From NCBI GenBank assembly GCA_005843835.1, contig SZXZ01000087.1, positions 1-64,000 on the forward strand: a DNA stretch of 64,000 bases. The letters are read 5' to 3'. The stretch's first letter is position 1, and each line of letters starts with the position of its first letter. A program made the position numbers and the translations under genes. The notes beneath the pieces were generated by a model. The model did not search any database. It worked only from the letters and a program-made list of their open reading frames with translations, and was not told where the DNA came from. This DNA is from Chlorobium sp. Its GTDB lineage: Bacteria; Bacteroidota; Chlorobiia; Chlorobiales; Chlorobiaceae. Of the stretch, positions 1 to 9,420 are shown piece after piece.

Positions 1-262
1 GCAGCTTGATGATTTCGGGCACATCATAGGGATGGTACTCTTGTATATAGGCTTCAAGAGCGCTATAACGCGCCTCTGTAGTCTTTATGTAAAGAACAAC
101 TTCACTTTCCTTCTGCATAACTCCATCCCAGAGGAAAAAGCTCCTTATGTCGGCCATCTGTACACAAGCTGCCAGACGGTTGTTAAGAATGCCATCTGCA
201 AGATTTTCAGCCTCTTGCCAATCAGGGGCAGTTGTAACTACCATGCAATAATTACTTTTCAT
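1..262 (-). CDS. cutA: CutA1-like divalent cation tolerance protein (3' end beyond window)
   Basis: The reverse strand reads 87 codons from an ATG at 260-262 and runs off the left edge, so the last part of the roughly 105-110-residue family length is missing. Family signatures are clear: LAACVQ at residues 30-35, an FLWDG segment near 43-47 (the usual Y/F-W-x-G strand), SEVVLYIKT at 53-61 and HPYDVPEI at 77-84. CutA1 proteins form ferredoxin-like trimers linked to divalent-metal tolerance; their biochemical role is unsettled. The gene lies 23 bp downstream of the M24 peptidase on the same strand and is probably co-transcribed with it. The family call is secure; the function is not. Confidence 0.85.
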   Translation of the reverse strand, partial: MKSNYCMVVTTAPDWQEAENLADGILNNRLAACVQMADIRSFFLWDGVMQKESEVVLYIKTTEARYSALEAYIQEYHPYDVPEIIKL

Positions 263-285
263 AAGTTTTCAGGTGAGATAATACT

Positions 286-1335
286 TTACAAAATAATAAG
301 CTCTTTGCTCGAGCTTTGCAGTGGTGTGGCACCATTCAGGCCCATCACCACAGTATCCTCAATCCGTACCCCGAATTTGCCTGGCAAATAAATACCCGGC
401 TCAATTGTAAACACCATATTCTCCTGCAGAACGTGTTCCCCTTTTGGGCTGATCCGGGGCTCCTCATGTACTTCAAACCCAACTCCGTGACCAAGCCCGT
501 GGCCAAACTCATCGGCGTAACCATGTGCAGTGATAAATCGACGAACCTCCCCGTCAAGCTGTTTAGCCGTCATTCCACATTTCGCTGAAGCAATACCGAG
601 CTCCTGTGCCTCTTTCACAATTCGATATACAGTACGAGCTTCACTTGACAGTTCTCCAAGCGCCACGGTTCTGGTCTGATCGGATGCATAACCCTCATAA
701 ACGCACCCCATATCAATAACAATCAACTCTCCAACCTTGAATTTGGCCGATGATGGCTTTGCGTGAGGCATTGCAGAACGAGGTCCTCCGGCTACTATTG
801 GGTCGAATGAGTCTTTTTCTGCTCCTCGTTTTTTATGCTGAAAAGAGATCTCAGCTGCAATATCAAGCTCTGTAACTGACGGAGATATCAGAGAAAGCAC
901 GTTGTCAAAAACAAGCTCACTGATTTCAGCAGCACGGCGCATCTTGATGAGCTCCATCTCGTGCTTGATCATTCTGAACTCATCAAAAAAAGTATCGACT
1001 GGTATAACCCGTTGCTTCCCCTTAAGCTGATCGATTAGCCGGGTGGCCTCGTGCCATGTAATATTATCTGACTGCAGAGCAACAGTTTCACCAAGAGGAT
1101 AGTGACCTGAACCAAGTTCTGCAGCAAATCCTTCCCCGGCTATAACCACTTCAGCCACGTCAACTTCACGTGCAGCCTGCTCTTTGTATCGAAAATCTGT
1201 GAACAACCAGCTTTTTTCACGAGTAACGACCAGCCTTGCGCTTGAACCACTGAAACCGGTTAACCACCTGATAACAGAAAGATCAGTAACAATACAGGCA
1301 TCAAGAGCGCGACTCATCATTTTCATAAGTACCAT
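286..1335 (-). CDS. M24 family metallopeptidase (Xaa-Pro aminopeptidase/dipeptidase)
   Basis: A cytosolic dinuclear-metal peptidase expected to remove N-terminal residues next to proline. From the chosen start it has 349 residues: an N-terminal creatinase-like domain, then a pita-bread catalytic domain with all five metal ligands visible: Asp208 (VIDMG), Asp219 (ASDQTR), His283 (GHGLGHGVG), Glu312 (TIEPGIY) and Glu326 (RIEDT). The frame stays open upstream to a TTG at 1395, but the ATG at 1333-1335 has a good AGAGG ribosome site about 8 bases upstream, and the extra upstream residues do not look like the family N-terminus. No secretion signal is seen. Proline aminopeptidase (PepP/PepQ/YpdF-like) is the likely subgroup, but substrate preference cannot be read here. 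Confidence 0.9.
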   Translation of the reverse strand: MVLMKMMSRALDACIVTDLSVIRWLTGFSGSSARLVVTREKSWLFTDFRYKEQAAREVDVAEVVIAGEGFAAELGSGHYPLGETVALQSDNITWHEATRLIDQLKGKQRVIPVDTFFDEFRMIKHEMELIKMRRAAEISELVFDNVLSLISPSVTELDIAAEISFQHKKRGAEKDSFDPIVAGGPRSAMPHAKPSSAKFKVGELIVIDMGCVYEGYASDQTRTVALGELSSEARTVYRIVKEAQELGIASAKCGMTAKQLDGEVRRFITAHGYADEFGHGLGHGVGFEVHEEPRISPKGEHVLQENMVFTIEPGIYLPGKFGVRIEDTVVMGLNGATPLQSSSKELIIL

Positions 1336-1504
1336 CCCGAGAGCCTCTTTCCGGCATGGTGTTAACTGTTTACTATTCATAAAGAAAATTAACAAAAGTT
1401 ACGTTGCATCCTTAATCATCTCATCATCCTTTTAGAATGCAATCAATTCTTCTTATTATATACATTTACGAATATTCGCATTAAATTGCCAACCAATCCA
1501 CTCA

Positions 1505-2560
1505 ATGCCTCAAAAGAAGTTACTTCAAAAGCTGCTTGCCGGTGAAAATTATTCGGTCGAAGAAATGACATTCTGCATGAACAGCATTATGGATGGCCAA
1601 TTTTCAGAGATTTACATAGCCGCATTGCTTGCCCTATTGCAGAAAAAAGGTGTTACCCCAAGTGAAGCTACAGGAGCCTACTACAGCCTTATGGAAAAAG
1701 CCAGCATTATCATCCTTGATGATAATGCTGTTGACACCTGTGGTACCGGTGGTGACCATGCAGGCACTTTTAATATTTCAACAACAGCATCAATCATTGC
1801 AAATAGTGCAGGGATTCAAATTGCAAAGCACGGAAACCGCTCGGTAACCAGCAATTGTGGAAGTGCTGATGTTCTTGAAGCTCTTGGTTTCGTAATTGAT
1901 TTGTCTGCTGAAGCTACAAGAGAACAGTTTGAGCAAACTGGATTTGCTTTTCTGTATGCTCCACTGTACCACCCGTCTATGAAAAAAGTAGCGACTGTCC
2001 GCCGTGAACTTGGCATAAGAACAATCTTCAACACTCTTGGTCCTCTCATTAATCCTGCACGGGCTAAACGCCAGCTGGTAGGTGTCTTTGACCGGAACCT
2101 GATGGAACTCTACACAGAGGTGCTTTTGCAGACAGGCACTCATCACGCAATGGTTGTTCACTCCCTGACTGAAGAAGGCATTCCTCTTGATGAACCAAGC
2201 CTCAATGGACCAACCTATATTATAGAAATTCAAAACGGGTCTGTCACCCAGCATACTGTTAACCCTGAAGATTTTGGGTTGACCCGGCATGCATTGTCTG
2301 AAATCCAGGGAGGTGATAAACATCAAAATGCACATATTATCCGTAATATTCTGGATGGGAGTGCATCGACAGCACAACGTGATGCCGCGCTGTTTACCAC
2401 TGCCATGACCTGTTATGTTTCAGGAAAGACGTCTTGCATTGATGAAGGGTTCAGCAAAGCAAAAGATGCACTTGAAAGTGGTATGGCTGAAGCTAATTTT
2501 AATAAGATTCTGAAAATAAACGCTGAACTCTCAAGGAAATACAGGTTGACTGGTAACTAA
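1505..2560 (+). CDS. trpD: Anthranilate phosphoribosyltransferase
   Basis: Transfers the phosphoribosyl group of PRPP to anthranilate, the second step of tryptophan synthesis. The 351-residue length is normal. The PRPP/Mg site DTCGTGGD is at residues 77-84, the anthranilate-binding KHGNRSVTS at 108-116, and the [11 protein letters not shown] segment is near 180. It is transcribed divergently from the M24 peptidase. It is not next to the other trp genes; trpC lies about 60 kb away at the other end of this window, so the pathway genes are dispersed. No attenuator was seen in the roughly 170 bp upstream. Confidence 0.97.
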   Translation: MPQKKLLQKLLAGENYSVEEMTFCMNSIMDGQFSEIYIAALLALLQKKGVTPSEATGAYYSLMEKASIIILDDNAVDTCGTGGDHAGTFNISTTASIIANSAGIQIAKHGNRSVTSNCGSADVLEALGFVIDLSAEATREQFEQTGFAFLYAPLYHPSMKKVATVRRELGIRTIFNTLGPLINPARAKRQLVGVFDRNLMELYTEVLLQTGTHHAMVVHSLTEEGIPLDEPSLNGPTYIIEIQNGSVTQHTVNPEDFGLTRHALSEIQGGDKHQNAHIIRNILDGSASTAQRDAALFTTAMTCYVSGKTSCIDEGFSKAKDALESGMAEANFNKILKINAELSRKYRLTGN

Positions 2561-2633
2561 ACTCCTATATTTTTAAAAAAAACTAGTATTATAGTTGCCT
2601 TCTTATTAAGCCGAAGAGAGAACCATAATAACC

Positions 2634-3626
2634 ATGAACGGACGCAACACTCTGATCACTGAAAGCTCGAAAAGCATCGGCGATAAGCTTCGCTTGTCGG
2701 GAGTGAGCGAATCACGGCAAAAAGTCATTCAGCAGGCTTTAGAAAATGTCAATAAGCCTGGCTTTCGAATTGATCCATCGGCTATTGTGCCACTTATGAA
2801 ACCGGTCACATGGTTCCCTCCCATGTGGGCCTTCGCCTGTGGCGTAGTATCGACTGGCGAAGGGATTGCTGAAAACTGGTCCATCCTTTTACGTGGCATA
2901 CTCCTTGCCGGCCCTCTCATGTGCGCTATGTCGCAGACAATGAACGACTACTTCGACAGAGAGGTTGACGCTATCAATGAACCTGACCGACCGATACCTG
3001 CAGGTAAAATATCCAAATCTGCAAGTTGGCTCATCACGTTTGCTTTGATTATTACAGGCTTTCTTGTCGCACTGTCCATTCACCCTTACGTAGTCATTAT
3101 TGCTTTTGTAGGTGTACTTATGTCGCATGCCTATTCCGGTCCACCAATCAGGGCTAAAAGGAACGGATGGTTCGGCAATCTAATTGTCGGCCTTGCTTAT
3201 GAAGGAGTAGCGTGGCTTACTGGTAGTTTTTCAATTACACAAGGCGTACCTTCCAGGGAAACGATTGCCCTAGCTATTATTTTTTCACTTGGAGCTCACG
3301 GCATTATGACGCTAAACGACTTCAAATCAGTTGTTGGTGATCATATCCGCAAGGTCGCATCAATACCAGTGCAGCTCGGTGAAAAAAAAGCTGCAATTCT
3401 TGCCGCTGTTGTTATGAATGCTGCACAACTTGCTGCTATTTCTATTCTTGTTCTTAAGGGCTCTATGACAATGACTGTCATAGCTTTGATTCTTCTGGTA
3501 GCCCAACTGCCAATGCAGAAAATCCTCATTACAAATCCAAGGGAAAAGGCAGTCTGGTATAATGCCTTTGGAACGCTGCTCTATGTTTTATCCATGATGG
3601 TTTGTGCTGTCGGTATACGACCCTGA
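2634..3626 (+). CDS. bchG: Bacteriochlorophyll synthase (prenyltransferase, BchG type)
   Basis: A membrane UbiA-family prenyltransferase that attaches the long-chain alcohol to a (bacterio)chlorophyllide. Its 330 residues carry the polyprenyl-diphosphate motif NDYFDREVD at 104-112 with INEPDRPIP after it, and the second acidic motif LNDFKSVVGD at 227-236. About eight hydrophobic helices follow a roughly 50-residue polar N-terminal extension. Green sulfur bacteria have three paralogues (BchG, ChlG, BchK). The AHGIMTLNDFK segment, the WYNAFGTLLYVL C-terminus and the AYSGPPIRAKRNGW loop resemble purple-bacterial BchG most, so bacteriochlorophyll a synthase is preferred; ChlG or BchK is not excluded. 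The gene lies 73 bp downstream of trpD and 72 bp upstream of rpmB on the same strand. Confidence 0.87.
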   Translation: MNGRNTLITESSKSIGDKLRLSGVSESRQKVIQQALENVNKPGFRIDPSAIVPLMKPVTWFPPMWAFACGVVSTGEGIAENWSILLRGILLAGPLMCAMSQTMNDYFDREVDAINEPDRPIPAGKISKSASWLITFALIITGFLVALSIHPYVVIIAFVGVLMSHAYSGPPIRAKRNGWFGNLIVGLAYEGVAWLTGSFSITQGVPSRETIALAIIFSLGAHGIMTLNDFKSVVGDHIRKVASIPVQLGEKKAAILAAVVMNAAQLAAISILVLKGSMTMTVIALILLVAQLPMQKILITNPREKAVWYNAFGTLLYVLSMMVCAVGIRP

Positions 3627-3698
3627 AACAATACGTTTCCGGTTTGCAAAACTATTGTTATATTCCGTTTCGTTTTTTTAACACCAATTGATTGCACC

Positions 3699-3914
3699 AT
3701 GTCTAAAGTTTGTTTACTGACCGGTAAAAGACCTAAGTACGGCAACACGGTTTCCCATGCAAATAACCATGTCCGTACCCGTTTTGAACCGAACCTCCAT
3801 ACAAAAAGAATCTGGATAGAAGAAGAAAAACGGTTTGTTAAGGTTAAGCTTTCAGCTAAAGCAATGAGAATTATTGCAAAAACAGGAACCGCCGAACTTG
3901 CCAAACTGGTATAA
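3699..3914 (+). CDS. rpmB: 50S ribosomal protein L28
   Basis: A 71-residue basic protein with the L28 signatures: the start [32 protein letters not shown] in the centre and the [19 protein letters not shown] segment. L28 binds 23S rRNA in the large subunit. The length is normal for the short bacterial form. It is a single gene here; rpmG, its usual partner, is not adjacent. A stem-loop with a T run follows at 3963-3994, so its transcript probably ends there. Confidence 0.96.
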   Translation: MSKVCLLTGKRPKYGNTVSHANNHVRTRFEPNLHTKRIWIEEEKRFVKVKLSAKAMRIIAKTGTAELAKLV

Positions 3915-3962
3915 CAATTCCAGCACAACAACAGCTAAACAAGATTTTTCACTATCTTATAA

Positions 3963-3994
3963 AGGCTCAATCAAACAAGGTTGAGCTTTTTTTT
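3963..3994 (+). terminator. Intrinsic terminator after rpmB, abutting rnhA
   Basis: The arms GCTCAA (3965-3970) and TTGAGC (3981-3986) enclose a 10-base loop and are followed by eight T residues (3987-3994). The ATG of rnhA begins five bases later at 3999. Confidence 0.75.
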
Positions 3995-3998
3995 GTCG

Positions 3999-4439
3999 AT
4001 GAAAAAAAAAATAATCATATACACCGACGGTGCCTGTAGCGGTAATCCTGGAAAAGGAGGATGGGGAGCTCTCCTGATGTACGGCTCATCAAGCCGTGAG
4101 ATCTCCGGCTTTTCTCCCGCTACAACTAATAACCGCATGGAACTCAGTGCTGCTATTGAAGCGCTTGAAATTCTCAAAGAGCCCTGTGAAGTTCATCTCT
4201 ACAGCGATTCGAGCTATCTTGTCAATGCCGTCAATGAAGGATGGCTTAAACGTTGGACAGCCAATAACTGGAAAACTGCGGCGAAAAAAAATGTTGAAAA
4301 TGTTGACTTGTGGCAAAAAATTCTGAAGTTGCTTAAATTACAGCATGTTACCTTCCATAAAGTGAAGGGCCACAGCGACAATCCATACAATAACCGCTGT
4401 GATGAACTTGCCCGCCAAGCCATTAAAAACAATTCCTAA
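3999..4439 (+). CDS. rnhA: Ribonuclease HI
   Basis: Cleaves the RNA strand of RNA-DNA hybrids. With the ATG at 3999 the protein has 146 residues and lines up with the E. coli enzyme: Asp10 (YTDGACSGNPG), Glu48 (NNRMEL), Asp70 (YSDSSY), Asp135 (NNRCDELA) and the catalytic-loop His125 (KGHSDNPY). The basic handle (WLKRW...WKTAAKK) is present. A longer in-frame TTG start at 3981 lies inside the rpmB terminator stem and is less likely. There is no room for a ribosome site between the T run and the ATG, so expression may be weak or depend on read-through transcripts. Confidence 0.95.
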   Translation: MKKKIIIYTDGACSGNPGKGGWGALLMYGSSSREISGFSPATTNNRMELSAAIEALEILKEPCEVHLYSDSSYLVNAVNEGWLKRWTANNWKTAAKKNVENVDLWQKILKLLKLQHVTFHKVKGHSDNPYNNRCDELARQAIKNNS

Positions 4440-4450
4440 TCTGCTGAATT

Positions 4451-5485
4451 ATGCCGAGGAATTCCGAACTGGAAGCAACAGCCAAAAGACGCTCTCTGAA
4501 AAATGGATCTGGACTTCTGATGTCAATCAGCGTTTTGGGCTTTCTCGGCTTTCTTGCCGTTGTCCTCTGGATCAACTACCCTAAAACAAGGCTTCAACCC
4601 GAACCATTAAGTCCCGAGCTTAAGACAATAGTTGATCATATCCCAGGCAAAACTGATGCATTGATCTACATAGGCCTTAAAGACATCCGTCAAAGCAAAC
4701 TCTGGCAAAACATTATACCTGACTCCCTGAAAAAGGCACAACTGTTCCAGCCTAAAGGCCGACTCGATTCCCTTATGAAAGCTGCAAATATAAATCCCTC
4801 TCTTGAAGTTGATACGCTGCTTATAAGCTTTAAACGCCATGGCTACAAAGAGCAGGAGTATTTGGGAGTTGCCTGGGGACCATTTGCCGAAAAACTTCCA
4901 AAAACTTTTCTTACATCAAACAGCAGGTCAACTGAAAATATAGGCGGATTCCAATGTTACTCTCTTGACAGTACCCTCTGGCTTTGTTCGCTCAGCCAAA
5001 GAAAAATTGTCCTGGCTAGCAACAGAAAAATGCTGAAAGATTTCCTTATCCCAAACGGTAGTTTTTTCAAGAGAGACTCTCTGACCTCAGTGCTAATCAA
5101 CAAGGCTATATATAAATCTCATCTTTGGTTTGCACTGCCTTCAGCTGTTTGGACTATAGGGGCACTTCAAAGTCTGACTTCAGCAAACAGAGATATAAAA
5201 ACGCTGGGAAACCTCAACAGTATCCAAAACCTTGCTCTGTCCGTTAATTTCAATAATGGTATCGAAGGGCAAAGCGAATGGGTATATGCAACACGACGAG
5301 GAGCTTATTTCGCATCAACATTTTTGTGGGGTGCTGTAAAACTTTCGGAATTATCAGGAACAAGAACTGGCGGGCAGACAAAACAACTCCTTAACAAAAT
5401 TAATATCCAGCAAAATCTTGAATCAGTAATTATTCATACCAAGCTGCCTCTTGAACTTTTTCAGCATGCAAAACAAATAGAGTAA
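4451..5485 (+). CDS. Unrecognised membrane-anchored protein
   Basis: A 344-residue protein not recognised as any named family. It has a basic cytoplasmic tail of about 20 residues, one hydrophobic helix at roughly 22-44 (LLMSISVLGFLGFLAVVLW), then a soluble domain of about 300 residues that should lie in the periplasm. That domain is mixed alpha/beta and contains few cysteines (Cys near 169 and 178). The segment VDHIPGKTDALIYIGLKDI just after the helix loosely recalls proteins built on tandem substrate-sensor-like domains (DUF3352 type), which I could not confirm. The gene starts 11 bp after rnhA and is probably co-transcribed; it converges on tilS with an 11 bp gap. Confidence 0.8.
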   Translation: MPRNSELEATAKRRSLKNGSGLLMSISVLGFLGFLAVVLWINYPKTRLQPEPLSPELKTIVDHIPGKTDALIYIGLKDIRQSKLWQNIIPDSLKKAQLFQPKGRLDSLMKAANINPSLEVDTLLISFKRHGYKEQEYLGVAWGPFAEKLPKTFLTSNSRSTENIGGFQCYSLDSTLWLCSLSQRKIVLASNRKMLKDFLIPNGSFFKRDSLTSVLINKAIYKSHLWFALPSAVWTIGALQSLTSANRDIKTLGNLNSIQNLALSVNFNNGIEGQSEWVYATRRGAYFASTFLWGAVKLSELSGTRTGGQTKQLLNKINIQQNLESVIIHTKLPLELFQHAKQIE

Positions 5486-5496
5486 AGGTATTGATG

Positions 5497-6477
5497 TCAA
5501 GAAATGTTCCGGGTAAAAACGAGAGATTCTCCTTTCCATATCACCTGCAATTGCCTGCCGGCCATGACTATTTTTCCAGGGTGCGAACGAAGAAGATCAA
5601 CCAGCTTCTGAAGCGTCTGAGCATCAACGGGTGCATCCATATCTTGCAATGCCCTCTTGAAAACTTCTTTTTGTTCAAAAATCATAAGCTTTTGCAGCAC
5701 ATTAACTTCAAGCTTTCCTTCGCGGAGTGACAGACCCGGTTCCCGTTCAAGAAGGTTCTCGAAATAGAACTCCAAAAACTCTTCGAGCTCCCCTGCCTGT
5801 TCTGACAGTCTTTGAAGCGAAGGCATAAGCTTATAAGGAAAACGTTCTTCAATAAGCGGAATAACACGGTTTCGGATAAAATTCCTGTCGTAGTCATTAG
5901 CAAGGTTGCTGATATCCGTTCTGCTAGGGATGCCTTTTTCGTTAAGGTATGAGGTAATCTCCGCTTTAGGAAGCAGGAGCATCGGCCTGATAATTTTACC
6001 ATTTCGGGCTCTTATGCCTTTTAAGCCAGGTAAAGAAACTCCCCTGAATAAATTGAAAAGAACGGTTTCGGCATTATCGTTGACATGATGTCCAGTAGCA
6101 ATTTTGGTATACCCTTTTACCTGTATTACCTTTTCGAAATAATTGTACCGAAGTATACGAGCTGTTTCCTCGAGAGACTTTTTCCACTCACTGGCGCAAT
6201 GCACAGTGTCAAAATGATCAACAAAGCACTCCAGTCTAAGAGAGTCACACTGATACTTAACAAAATCTTCATCGGCTTGACTCTCTTCAGCTCGAAGCTT
6301 AAAGTTGCAGTGAACAACTGCAATTTCACAATGCAGAACAGGTTTTACGGCACAAAAAAGTGAAAGCATAGCCATTGAATCCGGCCCTCCCGACACAGCA
6401 ACGAGAACTCTGTCACTTTCTTCTACAAGCCTCCTTGTTCTAATTTGCTCAAGAAACTTTTTTTCTAATGCATTCAC
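5497..6477 (-). CDS. tilS: tRNA(Ile)-lysidine synthase
   Basis: Converts the wobble cytidine of the CAU-anticodon tRNA(Ile) to lysidine using ATP and lysine, which is essential for AUA decoding. The N-type PP-loop SGGPDS is at residues 29-34 in VLVAVSGGPDSMAML. The GHHVNDNAETVLFNLFRG segment and the basic FIRNRVIPLI segment are also present. At 326 residues it is a short form with a small C-terminal region after the catalytic core, as in several thermophile and Bacteroidota enzymes. It is transcribed against the preceding membrane-protein gene and divergently from psd. Confidence 0.94.
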   Translation of the reverse strand: MNALEKKFLEQIRTRRLVEESDRVLVAVSGGPDSMAMLSLFCAVKPVLHCEIAVVHCNFKLRAEESQADEDFVKYQCDSLRLECFVDHFDTVHCASEWKKSLEETARILRYNYFEKVIQVKGYTKIATGHHVNDNAETVLFNLFRGVSLPGLKGIRARNGKIIRPMLLLPKAEITSYLNEKGIPSRTDISNLANDYDRNFIRNRVIPLIEERFPYKLMPSLQRLSEQAGELEEFLEFYFENLLEREPGLSLREGKLEVNVLQKLMIFEQKEVFKRALQDMDAPVDAQTLQKLVDLLRSHPGKIVMAGRQLQVIWKGESLVFTRNIS

Positions 6478-6630
6478 TTATAAACTGATCTTAAAATCAT
6501 TGTAATAATGGACTTAATCCTGACTGAAATATTAATAAAAATGAAAATAATGTCACCTTTCTTCTCAGGAACAAGATAAATAATTATCATAAGGGGAGTT
6601 ATCAAAAAAAACGATCATAGACCTATAGAA

Positions 6631-7269
6631 ATGTTTACACCCTACGGCAAAAGCACCATGATAAAGGTTTTTCTTTTCTGCCTACTCATCAGCGCTGCCG
6701 CATCGCTCCTTCCCTTTTGGCTCTGGATTGTTGTGTTGCTCACTGCCATCATCACTATCTTTTTTAGCCTCTATTTTTTTCGTGACCCCAAACGGATTGT
6801 TCCTGATGAAAAGCGGATTATTCTGGCACCTGCTGACGGTAAAATTCTTCTTGTTCAGCCATATAAGCACAGCATTACCGGCAAGGCCTCAACGCTGGTC
6901 AGTATTTTTATGTCGCCCTTCAACGTTCATGTCAACCGCATACCGATCAAAGGAAGAGTAAGCTATCTTCGCTACTTCCCTGGCCAATTTCTTATGGCAT
7001 TTGACCATCGAAGCATGGATAGCAATGAAAGAATGGAAATCGGTATTGACAATGGAGAAATAGAGGTGTTTTTCAACCAGGTATCAGGGTTTTTAGCGAG
7101 AAGAATTATATGTAGCCTTCAACAGGGGGATAGTGTTGAAGCCGGAAAAAGTTTTGGTATGATTAAATTTGGATCCAGGGTTGATGTTGTTCTTCCATCC
7201 TCAGTTTCAGTCGTGGTTCAACCGGGCCAAAAAACCATGGCTGGTGAAACTATACTTGCTCGATATTAA
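6631..7269 (+). CDS. psd: Phosphatidylserine decarboxylase proenzyme (short type)
   Basis: Makes phosphatidylethanolamine from phosphatidylserine. The 212-residue protein belongs to the short PSD family that self-cleaves to form a pyruvoyl group: the cleavage site is Gly181-Ser182 in MIKFGSRVDVVLP. Two hydrophobic segments at about 10-49 anchor it to the membrane, followed by FFRDPKR and LAPADGKI. The histidine-containing segments SPFNVHVNR and FDHRSMDSNER are conserved in the family. The start MFTPYGKS matches the typical family N-terminus. No phosphatidylserine synthase gene is next to it; tatA follows 116 bp downstream. Confidence 0.93.
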   Translation: MFTPYGKSTMIKVFLFCLLISAAASLLPFWLWIVVLLTAIITIFFSLYFFRDPKRIVPDEKRIILAPADGKILLVQPYKHSITGKASTLVSIFMSPFNVHVNRIPIKGRVSYLRYFPGQFLMAFDHRSMDSNERMEIGIDNGEIEVFFNQVSGFLARRIICSLQQGDSVEAGKSFGMIKFGSRVDVVLPSSVSVVVQPGQKTMAGETILARY

Positions 7270-7385
7270 GAGTACTGAAAAGCCGCCTGATTTCATCAGG
7301 GCTGTTGGTTAAGGAAGACAGATTGTTTATATAACATGCAGGAATTTACTTTTCATCATATGGTTATTTATATGGAGAAATCCTG

Positions 7386-7568
7386 ATGTTTGGAATAGGT
7401 GGACAGGAGTTGATGCTTATTCTGGTGATCATTTTGCTTTTGTTCGGAGCAAAAAAAATTCCAGAACTTGCAAAAGGTCTCGGGAAAGGAATTAAGGAGT
7501 TTAAGAAATCGCAAAGCACTAGCGAGGATGACGTTAACAACGGTGATGATGAAAAACCAAAAAAGTAA
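7386..7568 (+). CDS. tatA: Sec-independent translocase component TatA
   Basis: A 60-residue protein with the standard TatA plan: a short N-terminal transmembrane helix (about 5-20, [15 protein letters not shown]), the hinge and amphipathic helix [19 protein letters not shown], and a charged tail. It would form the pore for folded proteins with twin-arginine signals, such as Rieske and cofactor-bearing proteins. It could be TatA or a TatE-like paralogue. TatC is not next to it. A GGAG ribosome site lies just upstream and a strong terminator follows at 7607-7628. Confidence 0.95.
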   Translation: MFGIGGQELMLILVIILLLFGAKKIPELAKGLGKGIKEFKKSQSTSEDDVNNGDDEKPKK

Positions 7569-7606
7569 ATCAATCAAATTTCTGATCGAAAAATAAACTG
7601 CTCAAT

Positions 7607-7628
7607 AAAGCCCTCAACAGGGCTTTTT
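7607..7628 (+). terminator. Intrinsic terminator after tatA
   Basis: The arms AAAGCCC and GGGCTTT enclose the six-base loop TCAACA, with a short T tract continuing from the second arm. It lies 38 bp after the tatA stop codon. Confidence 0.85.
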
Positions 7629-7713
7629 GACTGCTCTTTAAACGTGATATTCCCTAGTTTGTTGTATCAGCGTTATCTTTTTTCACTGAAAGTGCACACC
7701 AACATACCCGGCC

Positions 7714-9420
7714 ATGCTTTTCAGCCTTTATATCAAAAATTACGCACTGATCCAGGAACTCACCGTTGAATTTAGTCCTGGACTGAACATTATCACCGGA
7801 GAAACCGGTGCGGGCAAATCTATTCTTATAGGGGCCCTTAACCTTGTCCTTGGTGAGCGGGCCAGCAGTGATTTGGTCAGGTCAGGAACAACTAAGGCGG
7901 TTATTGAAGCCATACTCAAAGATGTTCATTCTGAAAAAGTGAATGTTCTTTTGAGTGCAGCCAATATTGAAACAACTCCTGAACTTATTCTCCGCAGGGA
8001 ACTGTCGTCGAGCGGACAGTCTCGCTGTTTCATCAACGATAGCCCTTGTAATGCCTCTCTACTCAAACAAGCTGGAGAAATACTGATTGATCTTCACGGC
8101 CAGCATGACCACCAGTTACTCCTGAATGCAGACTCACACGAAACCCTGCTTGACGATTTTGCACAATCAGATTCAGATGTTACCGATTACAAAGCCGCAC
8201 GTTTTTTACTTCTGGAACTACAAAATCAGTTGAATACTCTCAATAAAGAAGCAGCTGAAATCCGCGACAAAAAAGAGACATTGGATTTTCAGATCAATGA
8301 GCTTAAAATGCTGGACTTGAAAAACGATGAATACAAAGATATTGAAACTGAGATTTCGCTGCTGGAAAATTCCGAAACCCTTTTCAGTCTTACCTCTTCA
8401 CTGAATGACCTGTTATATGACTGTGAACACTCCATATACACTTCCATAACATCTGCCCTGCATACTCTTGAAAAACTTGCCAGTATCGACAAACGCTTCG
8501 ACATACATGTTGAGGAAACTCGAACAGTAAAAAGCATTGTTGATGAAATTGCCAGATTTACCCGCAGCTATTCTTCGGTAATTGATTTTAATCCCGCCAG
8601 GCTTGACTCATTAAGGGAACGTCAGCTAAAACTTCAAAGAATCTGCAAAAAATATGGTCTTACTCTTACTGAGCTGATCGATTATCAGAACGAGCTTGAT
8701 GCACGAGTTGCGCTTGAGGACAGCCTTGAAGAAGAGGTTAATCATATCAAAGCTAAAATTACTCTTCAGAAAGCAGAACTTTCAATTCTTGCCCTCAGGC
8801 TTTCAGGTAAACGACAGAAAGCTGCTCATCAGCTTGAAAAAGTCATTCAGGAGCAATTAGCACAATTGGGCATACCAAATGCCACTTTCATTGTCAATAT
8901 AACGCATGATGAGCAGGATAATGGGGAAATCTCCAACGATGGGAAAAGGTTTGCTTGTTTCAGCTGCGGTTATGACCGGATTGAATTCATGATATCGACC
9001 AATCCGGGTGAAAAACCAAAACCCCTTATAAAAGTTGCTTCCGGCGGAGAAATCTCAAGAATCATGCTGGCAATGAAAAGCGCTCTGGCTGACTCAGCAA
9101 AGCTGCCAATACTTATTTTTGATGAAATCGATACCGGCATCAGTGGCCGTGTTGCAGAAGCGGTTGCCCTGAGCCTGAAAAAACTTTCACGCCTTCATCA
9201 AATTATAGCCATCACCCACTTGCCGCAAATCGCTGCAATGGCCGATACACATCTTCAGGTTCAAAAATCCCTGCAGCATGACAGGACAGTATCCGAAGTG
9301 ATCACCCTTGACCATAAAAGCCGTCTGAAGGCCATTGCTGGATTAATAAGTGGAACAGAAGTTTCGCACTCTTCCCTTAATCTTGCCTCGGAACTCCTGG
9401 ACAGGGGCAAATCCATATAG
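7714..9420 (+). CDS. recN: DNA repair protein RecN (SMC-like ATPase)
   Basis: An SMC-related ATPase that acts on double-strand breaks in recombinational repair. The 568-residue protein has an N-terminal ATPase half with Walker A GETGAGKS at 29-36, a central coiled coil (about 160-370, rich in Leu, Lys and Glu) and a C-terminal half with the ABC signature KVASGGEISRIMLA, Walker B ILIFDEIDTGISG and the switch histidine in ITHLPQIAAMAD. It stands alone between the tatA terminator and a roughly 360 bp gap before dapA. Confidence 0.96.
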   Translation: MLFSLYIKNYALIQELTVEFSPGLNIITGETGAGKSILIGALNLVLGERASSDLVRSGTTKAVIEAILKDVHSEKVNVLLSAANIETTPELILRRELSSSGQSRCFINDSPCNASLLKQAGEILIDLHGQHDHQLLLNADSHETLLDDFAQSDSDVTDYKAARFLLLELQNQLNTLNKEAAEIRDKKETLDFQINELKMLDLKNDEYKDIETEISLLENSETLFSLTSSLNDLLYDCEHSIYTSITSALHTLEKLASIDKRFDIHVEETRTVKSIVDEIARFTRSYSSVIDFNPARLDSLRERQLKLQRICKKYGLTLTELIDYQNELDARVALEDSLEEEVNHIKAKITLQKAELSILALRLSGKRQKAAHQLEKVIQEQLAQLGIPNATFIVNITHDEQDNGEISNDGKRFACFSCGYDRIEFMISTNPGEKPKPLIKVASGGEISRIMLAMKSALADSAKLPILIFDEIDTGISGRVAEAVALSLKKLSRLHQIIAITHLPQIAAMADTHLQVQKSLQHDRTVSEVITLDHKSRLKAIAGLISGTEVSHSSLNLASELLDRGKSI

